Positions 18,022 through 25,949 of a DNA stretch of 64,000 nt are shown here, one piece after another. The translations under genes and the position numbers were made by a program. This stretch comes from Mesorhizobium koreense (GTDB lineage: Bacteria > Pseudomonadota > Alphaproteobacteria > Rhizobiales > Rhizobiaceae). Below the pieces are notes generated by a model that was not told the DNA's origin, ran no database searches, and was given only the letters and a program-made list of their open reading frames with translations. The DNA lies in NCBI RefSeq assembly GCF_031656215.1, contig NZ_CP134228.1:3677001-3741000 (forward strand). The letters are read 5' to 3'. Numbering within the stretch: the first letter of the stretch is position 1; each line of letters begins with the position of its first letter.

Positions 18022-18882
18022 ATGAGCAGCGACCGGCCGAAGACCCCGAAGGACAGCCATTACGCCCGGCTGAGGCGCCAGCACCGCAGCCTTTCCGCGC
18101 CCTCGCCTTCGGACAGGTCGGCGGAGAGATCGGGCGGCCGCAGGCACCTGCCGCCTTCCCTGCCCACGGACGGCCTCGTCCGCCTATACGGGCTGCATAC
18201 GGCGCGTGCCGCGCTCGACAACCCGCGCCGCACGGTCGAGAGGGTATTGGCAACGCGCAACGCATTGCACCGCCTCGGTCTCGAAGAGACGGCCGCCCAT
18301 GCCTTTTCGCTCGAAATCGTCGACCCGCGCGAGATCGACCGTATCCTCGGCAGCGACGCCGTCCATCAGGGCGTTCTGGTTGAGGCGAAGCCGCTCAAGC
18401 CAAAGCCGCTGGCGGCGCTCGGCGAAACGGCGTTGGTCGTCGTGCTCGACCAGGTGACCGATCCGCATAATGTCGGTGCGGTCATCCGCTCGGGCGTCGC
18501 TTTCGGCGCAGGCGCGCTAGTCACGACGGCGCGCCACAGCCCGCAGGAATCCGGCGTGCTGGCAAAATCCGCTTCCGGCGCGCTCGAACATATCGACCTG
18601 ATAGAGGTGCGCAATCTGGCCGATGCGCTGGGCGAACTGCACAAAGCCGGTTTCCAGACCATCGGGCTCGATTCGGATGCGCCGGCGGAGCTGGAGAAAT
18701 CCTTCGCCGGAACACGCATCGCGCTCGTCTTGGGCGCCGAGGGGAAAGGGTTGCGCCAGAAAAGCCGGGAGACCGTGGATACGCTGGCGCGACTGGACAT
18801 GCCGGGCGCGATCCGTTCGCTCAACGTCTCCAACGCCGCCGCGATCGCGCTTTACGCCGCGCGGCGTCATCTGAATCTGTAA
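18022..18882 (+). CDS. rlmB: 23S rRNA (guanosine(2251)-2'-O)-methyltransferase RlmB (SpoU family)
   Basis: SPOUT-class methyltransferase that 2'-O-methylates a guanosine in the ribosomal P-loop with SAM. The 286-aa product has a basic, disordered N-terminus (about 50 residues), a substrate-binding L30e-like domain (LYGLHTARAALDNPRR) and the knotted SPOUT domain with LDQVTDPHNVGAVIRSG, IALVLGAEGKGLRQ and IRSLNVSNAAAIALYAAR. AAGGA lies 7 bases before ATG 18022. It is placed just upstream of the accessory patch around tRNA-Thr. RlmB and TrmH are hard to separate by eye, but the L30e domain favours RlmB. Confidence 0.9.
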   Translation: MSSDRPKTPKDSHYARLRRQHRSLSAPSPSDRSAERSGGRRHLPPSLPTDGLVRLYGLHTARAALDNPRRTVERVLATRNALHRLGLEETAAHAFSLEIVDPREIDRILGSDAVHQGVLVEAKPLKPKPLAALGETALVVVLDQVTDPHNVGAVIRSGVAFGAGALVTTARHSPQESGVLAKSASGALEHIDLIEVRNLADALGELHKAGFQTIGLDSDAPAELEKSFAGTRIALVLGAEGKGLRQKSRETVDTLARLDMPGAIRSLNVSNAAAIALYAARRHLNL

Positions 18883-19035
18883 TAAACGGTTGCGAAAGGA
18901 TTTGCCCCGCACAGTGCCGTCAGGGAACAGGCTTGGGATGCGCTGCGATGGGCAAAGCAGTCGAAACCACAGGGTCGGCCGGATCGGAAAGCCGTGAACC
19001 CGTCCTGCTGTGGACGCCTTGGGGAGTAGCGCCGG

Positions 19036-19071
19036 CCCCTCAGGCCAATGCTTCCCCTCAGGCCAACGCTT
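19036..19071. repeat. 18-bp tandem duplication across a stop codon
   Basis: Two adjacent 18-base units (19036-19053 and 19054-19071) differ at one base. On the minus strand the DUF982 gene ends EALA-stop in the second unit, and the next unit would encode the same tail again. Confidence 0.7.
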
Positions 19072-19333
19072 CGCTGAGGCGCCCCATGTCGCTTACGAAC
19101 AAATCCGCCTCCCAGGCCGCGGCACTGAATGCATCGCGCGCCTTTTCTACCGGATACTGACCGTCAAGCGATCGCCGGCAGGCTAGCATGGCTTCCGCGT
19201 GGGCTGGCCCGCCCTTTTCCGGCGGCCATTCGTCCATGAGGACGTCCAGCGCCTCCTTCACCGACTTGACGTCGCGATCCGTATCGGAATGCAGGCTGAC
19301 GATCACCGGCGTATCGAATGGCTTGTCTTTCAT
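19058..19333 (-). CDS. DUF982 domain-containing protein
   Basis: A 91-aa cytoplasmic protein of the DUF982 family, which is found almost only in Hyphomicrobiales, often in many copies. Family-like segments are VIVSLHSDTDRDVKSVKEAL, DVLMDEWPPEKGGPAHAEAM and ACRRSLDGQYPVEKARDAFS, followed by AAWEADLFVSD. No function is established. The ATG at 19333 lies only 8 bases after the -10 element of an exact sigma-EcfG promoter, and no Shine-Dalgarno is visible, so translation may be leaderless. An 18-bp tandem duplication spans its stop codon. Confidence 0.8.
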   Translation of the reverse strand: MKDKPFDTPVIVSLHSDTDRDVKSVKEALDVLMDEWPPEKGGPAHAEAMLACRRSLDGQYPVEKARDAFSAAAWEADLFVSDMGRLSEALA

Positions 19334-19341
19334 TCATCGAA

Positions 19342-19366
19342 AACGTGCTTACATCCATGCGGTTCC
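19342..19366 (-). promoter_or_regulatory. Sigma-EcfG promoter of the DUF982 gene
   Basis: On the minus strand GGAAC (19366-19362), 16 bases, then CGTT (19345-19342). This is an exact fit to the alphaproteobacterial general-stress (PhyR-EcfG) consensus. The predicted transcription start falls within a few bases of the ATG at 19333. Confidence 0.7.
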
Positions 19367-19510
19367 GTGGCCGCGCTTTTCCGTGTCCGCAAGCTCTTTA
19401 CTGTCCCGGCAATTGTGATAGGCCGTTGTCGGTGCTCCTGGGCCTGGATTGGAGGTATATCCGCCGGTTCGAGGGCTTGCCGAGCGCTGGAAAGGCAGTT
19501 CCTTCGTCGG

Positions 19511-19586
19511 GCCGCGTTAGCTCAGTTGGTAGAGCAACCGCCTTGTAAGCGGTAGGTCGTGGGTTCAAGTCCCTCACGCGGCACCA
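19511..19586 (+). tRNA. tRNA-Thr (anticodon TGT)
   Basis: Complete cloverleaf: acceptor GCCGCGT/ACGCGGC, D-arm GCTCAGTTGGTAGAGC, anticodon stem ACCGC/GCGGT with loop CTTGTAA (anticodon TGT, decoding ACA), variable loop, T-arm GTGGGTTCAAGTCCCTCAC and an encoded CCA at 19584-19586. Confidence 0.97.
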
Positions 19587-19714
19587 AACCCGTCCCCTGG
19601 CAACCTCTCATTCGACCGTTGATGCCTTCCGCGCTTCACTGACGGAGGCAAGGAGCCGCCCGTCTTGCTCCCGTCTCCCCGTGAAAGATCGCACCCCTTG
19701 GAAGAGGCCGAGCC

Positions 19715-19906
19715 TCACGCTATCCCCTCGGTCCTCCTGCGGCTCACGTCGAGCGAGTTCAGGAGGTCCACCATGTCGTCCGCGTCGTCCGGTTTCATCG
19801 CGATCAAGAGCACGCCATGCGATACGGCAGGCCAACCGGTGAATACGTCAATGACGGCGCAGGTGCCGTCCGGGTCGTGCCTGAGGGTGTATCGAGAGGT
19901 GGTCAT
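19715..19906 (-). CDS. Small hypothetical protein
   Basis: A 63-aa product (MTTSRYTLRHDPDGTCAVID...) that reads as a compact fold with beta strands (YTLRHDPDGTCAVIDVFTGW) and a terminal helix (ADDMVDLLNSL). Short proteins of this style, with a RDPDG-like opening, are frequent in Mesorhizobium-type genomes and have no known role. The open frame continues to 20026, but the added sequence looks non-coding. ATG 19906 has GAGG-like bases upstream on its strand. It lies next to tRNA-Thr in a lower-GC accessory patch. Not recognised beyond this. Confidence 0.5.
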   Translation of the reverse strand: MTTSRYTLRHDPDGTCAVIDVFTGWPAVSHGVLLIAMKPDDADDMVDLLNSLDVSRRRTEGIA

Positions 19907-20513
19907 CGAGGAAGTGTAAGTCGGCCCTCGGAATGTTGGAAGCAAAATAGCCCACGACCATCGAATGGAGTACAGCGCGGTCAATCGCGAAACGACTTGA
20001 AGGAATGGCCTTGAGCGTTCTACCAACTGCCCGCCTTCGGGTAGCCAATGTCACGATCATCGCCGTTTTGACCGAAGCAAGCATGGATGCTTCCTTTCCG
20101 AAGCTCTGCGGTAGAATCTTCAAGTACCGTTCCCGCAATTCAGCTCTTCAGGTGAGTGCTCGCCGATGCGGAGTAATTCCGCTGGATTTTCCGGCCGATA
20201 CTTGTAGGGTCTTTTTGGGGGTAGTTTACGGGGCGGGGAATTAATTGGCGAACGTTGTTGAGGTGACGTTTTCAGTCACCGCGGTGGTGGATTCGGAGTT
20301 CCCACCGGACAGGCATGCCGATGACATCATTTCGACGGCTAGACGTGTCTTCGCGCCGGCTGAAGTGGAGGCTCTTGGCACACGGATATCAGGCGAAAGA
20401 CGCGCTGTCTCGGTTTCCAATCGCACCACATCGAAATAGCATTCGATCGGATTGCATCTTTTTCGCCAATCCGCTGGGGTCGAATGCGGGTCTCGCCGTT
20501 ACCTCGATCTTCC
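19907..20513. other. Lower-GC accessory intergenic patch
   Basis: About 600 bases with noticeably more A+T than the surroundings. Several short frames are open, but only the TTG-initiated one at 20245-20439 has a ribosome-binding-like site. I see no integrase or transposase remnant and no copy of the tRNA 3' end. The patch could be the eroded remains of an insertion at tRNA-Thr. Confidence 0.4.
20245..20439 (+). CDS. Possible small protein (TTG start), uncertain
   Basis: A 64-aa frame (MANVVEVTFSVTAVVDSEFP...) with protein-like alternation of hydrophobic and polar residues and a plausible helix ADDIISTARRVFAPAEVEAL. A GGGG-rich stretch lies about 8-13 bases before the TTG. Upstream frames end immediately before it. 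It sits in the atypical patch downstream of tRNA-Thr. There is no recognised domain, and it may be a fragment of a degraded gene or not a gene at all. Confidence 0.3.
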   Translation: MANVVEVTFSVTAVVDSEFPPDRHADDIISTARRVFAPAEVEALGTRISGERRAVSVSNRTTSK

Positions 20514-20538
20514 GGAACCAACCGCCGCAAGCGCCGTT
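20514..20538 (+). promoter_or_regulatory. Sigma-EcfG promoter of the ElaB/YqjD-like gene
   Basis: GGAAC (20514-20518), exactly 16 bases, CGTT (20535-20538), then 31 bases to the ATG with AGGAG in between. Exact fit to the general-stress consensus. Confidence 0.75.
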
Positions 20539-20569
20539 TCCCTTTCTCACCGAAGACAGGAGAATCGTC

Positions 20570-20899
20570 ATGGCGGACCAGAAGATAACGGAAGACGCAA
20601 CGGAAGCGCTGGAGAAGCAGATCGCCGAACTCAAGCGGCAGGTCGGCCGGATCAACAAGACCCTTTCCGAACAGGCGTCGGAAGCGGTCGAGGAGGCGAA
20701 AGGCTGGTACGACAGCGCCTCGTCTCGCGCTTCGAGGGCAGCTTCCGCGGTGCGCGCGCAGGCCCACACCGTTTCCGAGGTGGCACAGGAAAACCCTGTC
20801 ACCGTTTCGACGGCGGCGCTCGCCATCGGCTTCGTCGGTTTCATGATCGGCTTTGCCTGCGGCCAGTCCACGAGCAACTCACACCGCTATTGGCGATAG
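20570..20899 (+). CDS. ElaB/YqjD/DUF883-like membrane-anchored protein
   Basis: The 109-aa product has a long charged helical N-terminal part with coiled-coil character (EALEKQIAELKRQVGRINKT, residues about 10-80) and one C-terminal membrane span (VTVSTAALAIGFVGFMIGFA) with a short tail. This is the layout of the ElaB/YqjD family, tail-anchored inner-membrane proteins that associate with ribosomes in stationary phase in E. coli. AGGAG lies 8 bases before ATG 20570, and an exact sigma-EcfG promoter lies upstream, which agrees with stress or stationary-phase expression. It converges on hdaA, 21 bases away. Confidence 0.78.
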   Translation: MADQKITEDATEALEKQIAELKRQVGRINKTLSEQASEAVEEAKGWYDSASSRASRAASAVRAQAHTVSEVAQENPVTVSTAALAIGFVGFMIGFACGQSTSNSHRYWR

Positions 20900-20920
20900 G
20901 AGCGCGGCCAAACGGCCGGC

Positions 20921-21619
20921 TCACGGAAAAGGCAATGCGCCCTGCCCTTCATCCAGAGCGCTGACGATGCGCGCGGCAAGTCCGCGCGTTATGCGCGACT
21001 TTTCCTCCAGCGCCGCGCGGTCCAGCCTCTCCACGACATCGATCGCGGTAGCAACGGAGCGTTCGATCCGCCGCGCAAGATAGCTGACGACATGGGGCTC
21101 GACCTCCACCTGGCGGTCGGCGAAAAGCTTGGCGATCACGCCTTCGAGGAGGGCGTCGTCCGGCTCATGCACCTCGACGGTTGTCGCGGTCCGCAACCGT
21201 GACACGAGATCCGGCAATTCCGCGCCCCAGGCCAGCGGAAAGCGCCGCGACGTGAGCAGCAGATGCGTACCAGCGGATCGGACCATGTTGAGGAGATGGA
21301 AAAGCGCGGCCTCGTCGAAGGGTCCGTCGCCGACCCCGTCAACCAGCACCGGTCCTGCCGGCGCGGCCGCCATGCCGCCGAGTTCTTCGGCAAGTACGCT
21401 TTCCGCGCCAGACCATTCCCGCCAGATGGAGGCGAGATGCGATTTGCCGGAGCCCGCCGGCCCGGCAAGCACCATGACGGCGGAGGGCCAGTCCGGCCAG
21501 CGGTCGATCATCGAAACCGCCTCCGCATTCGCCGGCGTCACGATAAGATCGTCACGACCGAGTGCCGGCTTGTGTCCGAGCGCGAGCGGGATCTGCCGCG
21601 GCCTGCCTGTCTCGGACAT
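20921..21619 (-). CDS. hdaA: HdaA, DnaA-related regulatory inactivator of replication initiation
   Basis: A 232-aa DnaA-like AAA+ protein without the DnaA DNA-binding domain. The N-terminal RQIPLALGH resembles the sliding-clamp binding motif of Hda proteins. Walker A is AGPAGSGKSHLASIW and a Walker B-like PVLVDGVGDG follows, then sensor regions and ARRIERSVATAIDVVERLD. Hda proteins promote ATP hydrolysis by DnaA after initiation. ATG 21619 lies 2 bases after the perM stop, so the genes are translationally close. The perM-hdaA order is typical of Hyphomicrobiales. It ends close to the convergent ElaB-like gene. Confidence 0.88.
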   Translation of the reverse strand: MSETGRPRQIPLALGHKPALGRDDLIVTPANAEAVSMIDRWPDWPSAVMVLAGPAGSGKSHLASIWREWSGAESVLAEELGGMAAAPAGPVLVDGVGDGPFDEAALFHLLNMVRSAGTHLLLTSRRFPLAWGAELPDLVSRLRTATTVEVHEPDDALLEGVIAKLFADRQVEVEPHVVSYLARRIERSVATAIDVVERLDRAALEEKSRITRGLAARIVSALDEGQGALPFP

Positions 21620-21621
21620 CG

Positions 21622-22782
21622 TCAAACGTCCGGGGATGTGGGGTCGCGGCGGCGGCGCGCCGGGGAAGCAGGCACTTCCTCCTCGCCCCGATAAAGAGGC
21701 GAAGCCTTGTAGCGCGCAATCGCGAAACGCATGATGACCGCGATCGCGGCCGCGCAGGGTACGGCCACGAGCAGTCCGACAAAGCCGAACAACGCGCCGA
21801 AGGCGAGCAGAGCGAACATCAGCCAGACCGGATGCACGCCGACGCTCTTGCCGACGAGCTTGGGCTGCAGGATGTTGCCCTCGATGAATTGCCCCACGAA
21901 GAATACGCCCGCCACCGCCGCCACCCACATCCAGTCCGGCCAGAACTGGACGAACGCGACGCCGATCGCCAACACCAGGCCGGTGAGCGAACCGACATAG
22001 GGGATGAAGCTGATGAGGCCAGCGAGCAGCCCGATCAGCAGACCGAAATTGAGGCCGACCACGGTCAGCCCCAGCGCGTAGTAGATGCCCAGGATCAGAC
22101 ACAGCGTGCCTTGCCCCCGGACGAAGCCGGCGATCGAGCGGTCGATGTCCCTGGCGATGGCACGCACTGTCTCGACATGGTCGCGCGGCACCCAGCTATC
22201 GACGGTAGAGACCATGCGATCCCAGTCGAGCAGCATATAGAAGGCGACGACCGGCGCGACGACGAACAGGCTGACGATGTTGATGATCGCAAGCCCCGAA
22301 CTCCACAGCGACTTGAACAGCGTGGTGATGAATCCCGTCGCCTGGGTGAGCAGCGAACTCAGCCCGTCGCGCAATTGCCCCGCGCTCACGCCCAGCGTCT
22401 TCTCGACCCAGGCCGGATCGAAGCTGGTCACGAGGCTCTGCAGGCGCGAGATGTAGTCCGGCATGTTCTTCATCAGGTCGGCGAACTGATTGGTCAGCAC
22501 CGGCACGATGATCATCAGGGCGAGCACGAGAAGGATGACGAAGGCGAGGAGGATGACGACCGTTGCCCACAGTCGCGAAAAGCCGAGCTTCTGCAACCGA
22601 TCGGCGACGGGATCGAGAAAATAGGCGAGCGCCATGCCCGCGATGAACGGCAGCAGGATTGAGCTGAAGATGAAGAGGAACAGGGCGAAGATGATGACAG
22701 CGCCCCCCCAGAAGAAGGCCTGCTGGCGCCAGTTGATCGGCGCCGTTTTTTCATCAGCCTTTTGGGGTTTCGCTTTCGGCAT
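21622..22782 (-). CDS. AI-2E family transporter (PerM-like permease)
   Basis: A 386-aa polytopic inner-membrane protein. Hydrophobic spans lie at about residues 24-60, 70-100, and in the second half around LAIINIVSLFVVAPVVAFYM, FGLLIGLLAGLISFIPYVGS and LLAFGALFGFVGLLVAVPCA. The motifs SFIPYVGS and GNILQPKLVGKSVGVHPV are characteristic of the AI-2E/PerM family. Substrates are mostly unproven; some members export quorum signals and others are Na+/H+ antiporters. It overlaps the upstream CDP-alcohol phosphatidyltransferase gene by 29 bases and precedes hdaA, forming one operon. Confidence 0.9.
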   Translation of the reverse strand: MPKAKPQKADEKTAPINWRQQAFFWGGAVIIFALFLFIFSSILLPFIAGMALAYFLDPVADRLQKLGFSRLWATVVILLAFVILLVLALMIIVPVLTNQFADLMKNMPDYISRLQSLVTSFDPAWVEKTLGVSAGQLRDGLSSLLTQATGFITTLFKSLWSSGLAIINIVSLFVVAPVVAFYMLLDWDRMVSTVDSWVPRDHVETVRAIARDIDRSIAGFVRGQGTLCLILGIYYALGLTVVGLNFGLLIGLLAGLISFIPYVGSLTGLVLAIGVAFVQFWPDWMWVAAVAGVFFVGQFIEGNILQPKLVGKSVGVHPVWLMFALLAFGALFGFVGLLVAVPCAAAIAVIMRFAIARYKASPLYRGEEEVPASPARRRRDPTSPDV

Positions 22783-23311
22783 ATCCAGCCATGTGCTTGA
22801 GCCAGGAGACGAGATAGGCCGCGGCGGAAGCCACGGTCAAGATGCCCGACGCGATCACCAGCCAGTAACGGAAAGCGCCGAAGGCCATTCCGAAGGCGAG
22901 TTCGGCGAGCACCCAGCCCGCGAGCACGATTTGTACGGCGGTGTTGGCTTTTGAAACGAAGAGCGGCTTCACTTCGACCGGATTGCCCATGATCGTGGAG
23001 AGAAGCACCGCGCCGATGATCAGCGCGTCGCGCGAAACGGCGGCGATGACGAGCCACAGAGGCAGTTCGCCCATATAACCAAGGACGACGAAGACGCTGA
23101 CGAGAAGAAGCTTGTCCGCGATCGGATCGAGATAGGCGCCAAGTTTGGAGCGCTGGTCGAAATTGCGGGCGATGAACCCGTCGACCCCGTCCGACACGCC
23201 CGCGACCAGGAAGGCGATGAATGCCCATTGCATGCGGCCGGTCAGCAGCGCCAGCACCACGAAAGGCACGAGAAAGAAGCGCAGCACCGTGATAAGATTG
23301 GGTATCGTCAC
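22754..23311 (-). CDS. CDP-alcohol phosphatidyltransferase family protein
   Basis: A 185-aa integral membrane enzyme that transfers a phosphatidyl group from CDP-diacylglycerol to an alcohol. The family signature D-G-x2-A-R-x8-G-x3-D-x3-D is complete (DGVDGFIARNFDQRSKLGAY followed by LDPIADK). About four to six hydrophobic spans are visible. A separate phosphatidylglycerophosphate synthase is encoded at 34849-35466, so this copy may be a cardiolipin synthase or another head-group enzyme; the sequence alone does not decide. Start is GTG 23311. First gene of the operon with perM and hdaA, divergent from purM. Confidence 0.85.
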   Translation of the reverse strand: MTIPNLITVLRFFLVPFVVLALLTGRMQWAFIAFLVAGVSDGVDGFIARNFDQRSKLGAYLDPIADKLLLVSVFVVLGYMGELPLWLVIAAVSRDALIIGAVLLSTIMGNPVEVKPLFVSKANTAVQIVLAGWVLAELAFGMAFGAFRYWLVIASGILTVASAAAYLVSWLKHMAGYAESETPKG

Positions 23312-23540
23312 TGCAGGGTCAGTTGCCTATCAGCACATGGGCTGCGTTGGAGCGAACGTTGCGACGTTAAATGGCGGCTTGATGGCGAGGCTTCAAGGTA
23401 TCAGGGCGCCTTTGCCGATTGTCCACGGATTTCGCCCGTCACGGCGTTAGGGTAAGATCGGGTGCGGTTGCGGAGGCGCCGGCTTCGTGCAATGTGCCCG
23501 GATCGTCACCAGGAGCCAAAAAGGGCAGCGAATCTCGGCT

Positions 23541-24605
<1,065 letters not shown>

Positions 24606-24607
24606 CC

Positions 24608-25318
24608 ATGGACAGAAAGCGTACGAGCATCCTGATTTCCGGCCGCGGCTCCAATATGGCGGCGCTGATCGCCGCCGCTGCCGAGCCGTCCTTTCCGGCC
24701 GAGATCGTCTCCGTCATCTCCAACGACGCGGAAGCCAACGGCCTCAAGATGGCCGCGCAGAACGGCATTCCGACCAGGGCGATTGCCTATAAGGACTATT
24801 CGAGCCGCGAGGAACACGACGCCGCGATCGACGCTGCACTGGGCGAGTCTGGGTCGGAACTGGTCTGCCTTGCCGGCTACATGCGCCGCCTGACCCCTGG
24901 CTTCGTCGAGAAATGGAGCGGCCGGATGATCAACATCCACCCGGCGCTGCTACCCGCCTTCAAGGGCCTCTACACGCACGCCGCAGCACTTGCCGCAGGC
25001 GTCCGCATCCATGGCTGCACGGTTCATTTCGTCACGGCGGAAGTGGACGCCGGCCCCATCATAGCGCAGGCGGCCGTTCCTGTTCTGGCTGATGACGACG
25101 AAGCGGGGATCGCTGCGCGGGTGCTCAAGGCCGAACACCGGCTCTATCCGCTGGCGCTGTCGCTCGTCGCCTCAGGCCGCGCCGTCCTGCGGGGCGGCAG
25201 GGTAATGCACTATGGCCGGAACTCGGGAGACACAGGTGACGTCCTGATTTCCCCAGCGCCGCCTTCGACCGAGCCCGATACGGTCGACCTGGAATACCTG
25301 GCAAGGTTTACGCCATAG
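24608..25318 (+). CDS. purN: Phosphoribosylglycinamide formyltransferase
   Basis: Third step of purine synthesis: formyl transfer from 10-formyl-tetrahydrofolate to GAR. The 236-aa product has the phosphate-binding loop LISGRGSNMAALI, the catalytic Asn/His segment INIHPALLPAFKGLYTHAAA and the catalytic Asp in HGCTVHFVTAEVDAGPII. The C-terminus is about 20 residues longer than in E. coli and ends PDTVDLEYLARFTP. An in-frame GTG at 24602 overlaps the purM stop (GTGA) and has GGGGA 11 bases upstream, so the true start may be 24602; both options leave the protein nearly identical. Confidence 0.95.
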   Translation: MDRKRTSILISGRGSNMAALIAAAAEPSFPAEIVSVISNDAEANGLKMAAQNGIPTRAIAYKDYSSREEHDAAIDAALGESGSELVCLAGYMRRLTPGFVEKWSGRMINIHPALLPAFKGLYTHAAALAAGVRIHGCTVHFVTAEVDAGPIIAQAAVPVLADDDEAGIAARVLKAEHRLYPLALSLVASGRAVLRGGRVMHYGRNSGDTGDVLISPAPPSTEPDTVDLEYLARFTP

Positions 25319-25370
25319 CGGTTGCGCGCGGTAGCAAATCTTACTACCTTCTCCGCGAAGGAGATTGATG

Positions 25371-25646
25371 ATGGCTGCGGTCGAAAAGGTCAGCATCGCG
25401 CTTTCACCGGAAATGGTCGCCATGCTCAAAGGAGCGGTCGCAAGTGGCGAATACGCCTCGGCCAGCGAGGTCGTCCGCGAGGCGCTGCGAGAATGGAATC
25501 TGCGCAAGCCGTTGCGCGAAGCCGAAATCGAGCGGCTGCGGAAGGCTTGGCGGGAAGGCGTCGAGAGCGGCTCGTCACGCCCGCTCGATTTTCAGGAAAT
25601 CAAGCGGCGCGGCCGCGAGAGGCTTGCGCAAGCGAAGCAGGGCTGA
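25371..25646 (+). CDS. parD: ParD-family antitoxin
   Basis: The 91-aa product has an N-terminal ribbon-helix-helix motif (KVSIALSPEMVAMLKGAVAS, EYASASEVVREALREWNLRK) for DNA binding and dimerisation, and a charged C-terminal tail that would wrap the toxin. AAGGAG (25358-25363) is optimally spaced 7 bases from ATG 25371; ATG 25368 is an alternative. The toxin gene follows after 3 bases. ParD proteins neutralise ParE and repress their own operon. Type II module with high similarity of layout to the CC2985 antitoxin group. Confidence 0.88.
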   Translation: MAAVEKVSIALSPEMVAMLKGAVASGEYASASEVVREALREWNLRKPLREAEIERLRKAWREGVESGSSRPLDFQEIKRRGRERLAQAKQG

Positions 25647-25649
25647 GCA

Positions 25650-25940
25650 ATGTCGGTTGCGGTGGTCTTCAGCCCGGCCGCCGAAGCCGATCTGGATGAT
25701 ATCTGGCTGAACATCGCGCTGGAAAACCCAGCCGCCGCCGACCGGCTAATCGATTCCGTCCAGCAACGAACCGGGCAGCTTTCGGAATTTCCTGAACTAG
25801 GGCGCTCACGTCCGGATATTGCCGATGCTGCCCGAACGCTGAATGTCGGCAACTATCTCATTCTCTACCGTATCGAGGCGCGAACGGTCGAAATCGTTCG
25901 TATAGTTCACGGTGCCCGCGATCTGACGACGCTGTTCTGA
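25650..25940 (+). CDS. parE: ParE-family toxin
   Basis: A 96-aa RelE/ParE-superfamily protein. The helical hairpin FSPAAEADLDDIWLNIALEN and the later core GNYLILYRIEARTVEIVRIV followed by HGARDLTTLF match the ParE fold, with the conserved Arg/His of the C-terminal strand. ParE toxins act on DNA gyrase. It is intact, with no frameshift, and directly follows the antitoxin. The 3' end is 9 bases from the convergent molybdopterin oxidoreductase gene. A position between purN and an unrelated convergent gene suggests insertion of the two-gene cassette into the chromosome. Confidence 0.87.
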   Translation: MSVAVVFSPAAEADLDDIWLNIALENPAAADRLIDSVQQRTGQLSEFPELGRSRPDIADAARTLNVGNYLILYRIEARTVEIVRIVHGARDLTTLF

Positions 25941-25949
25941 CGGTCAGTT

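Noticed and set aside
19848-20244. Short frames of 96 and 79 aa around tRNA-Thr
   Set aside because: No ribosome binding sites and overlapping on opposite strands; treated as part of the atypical patch.
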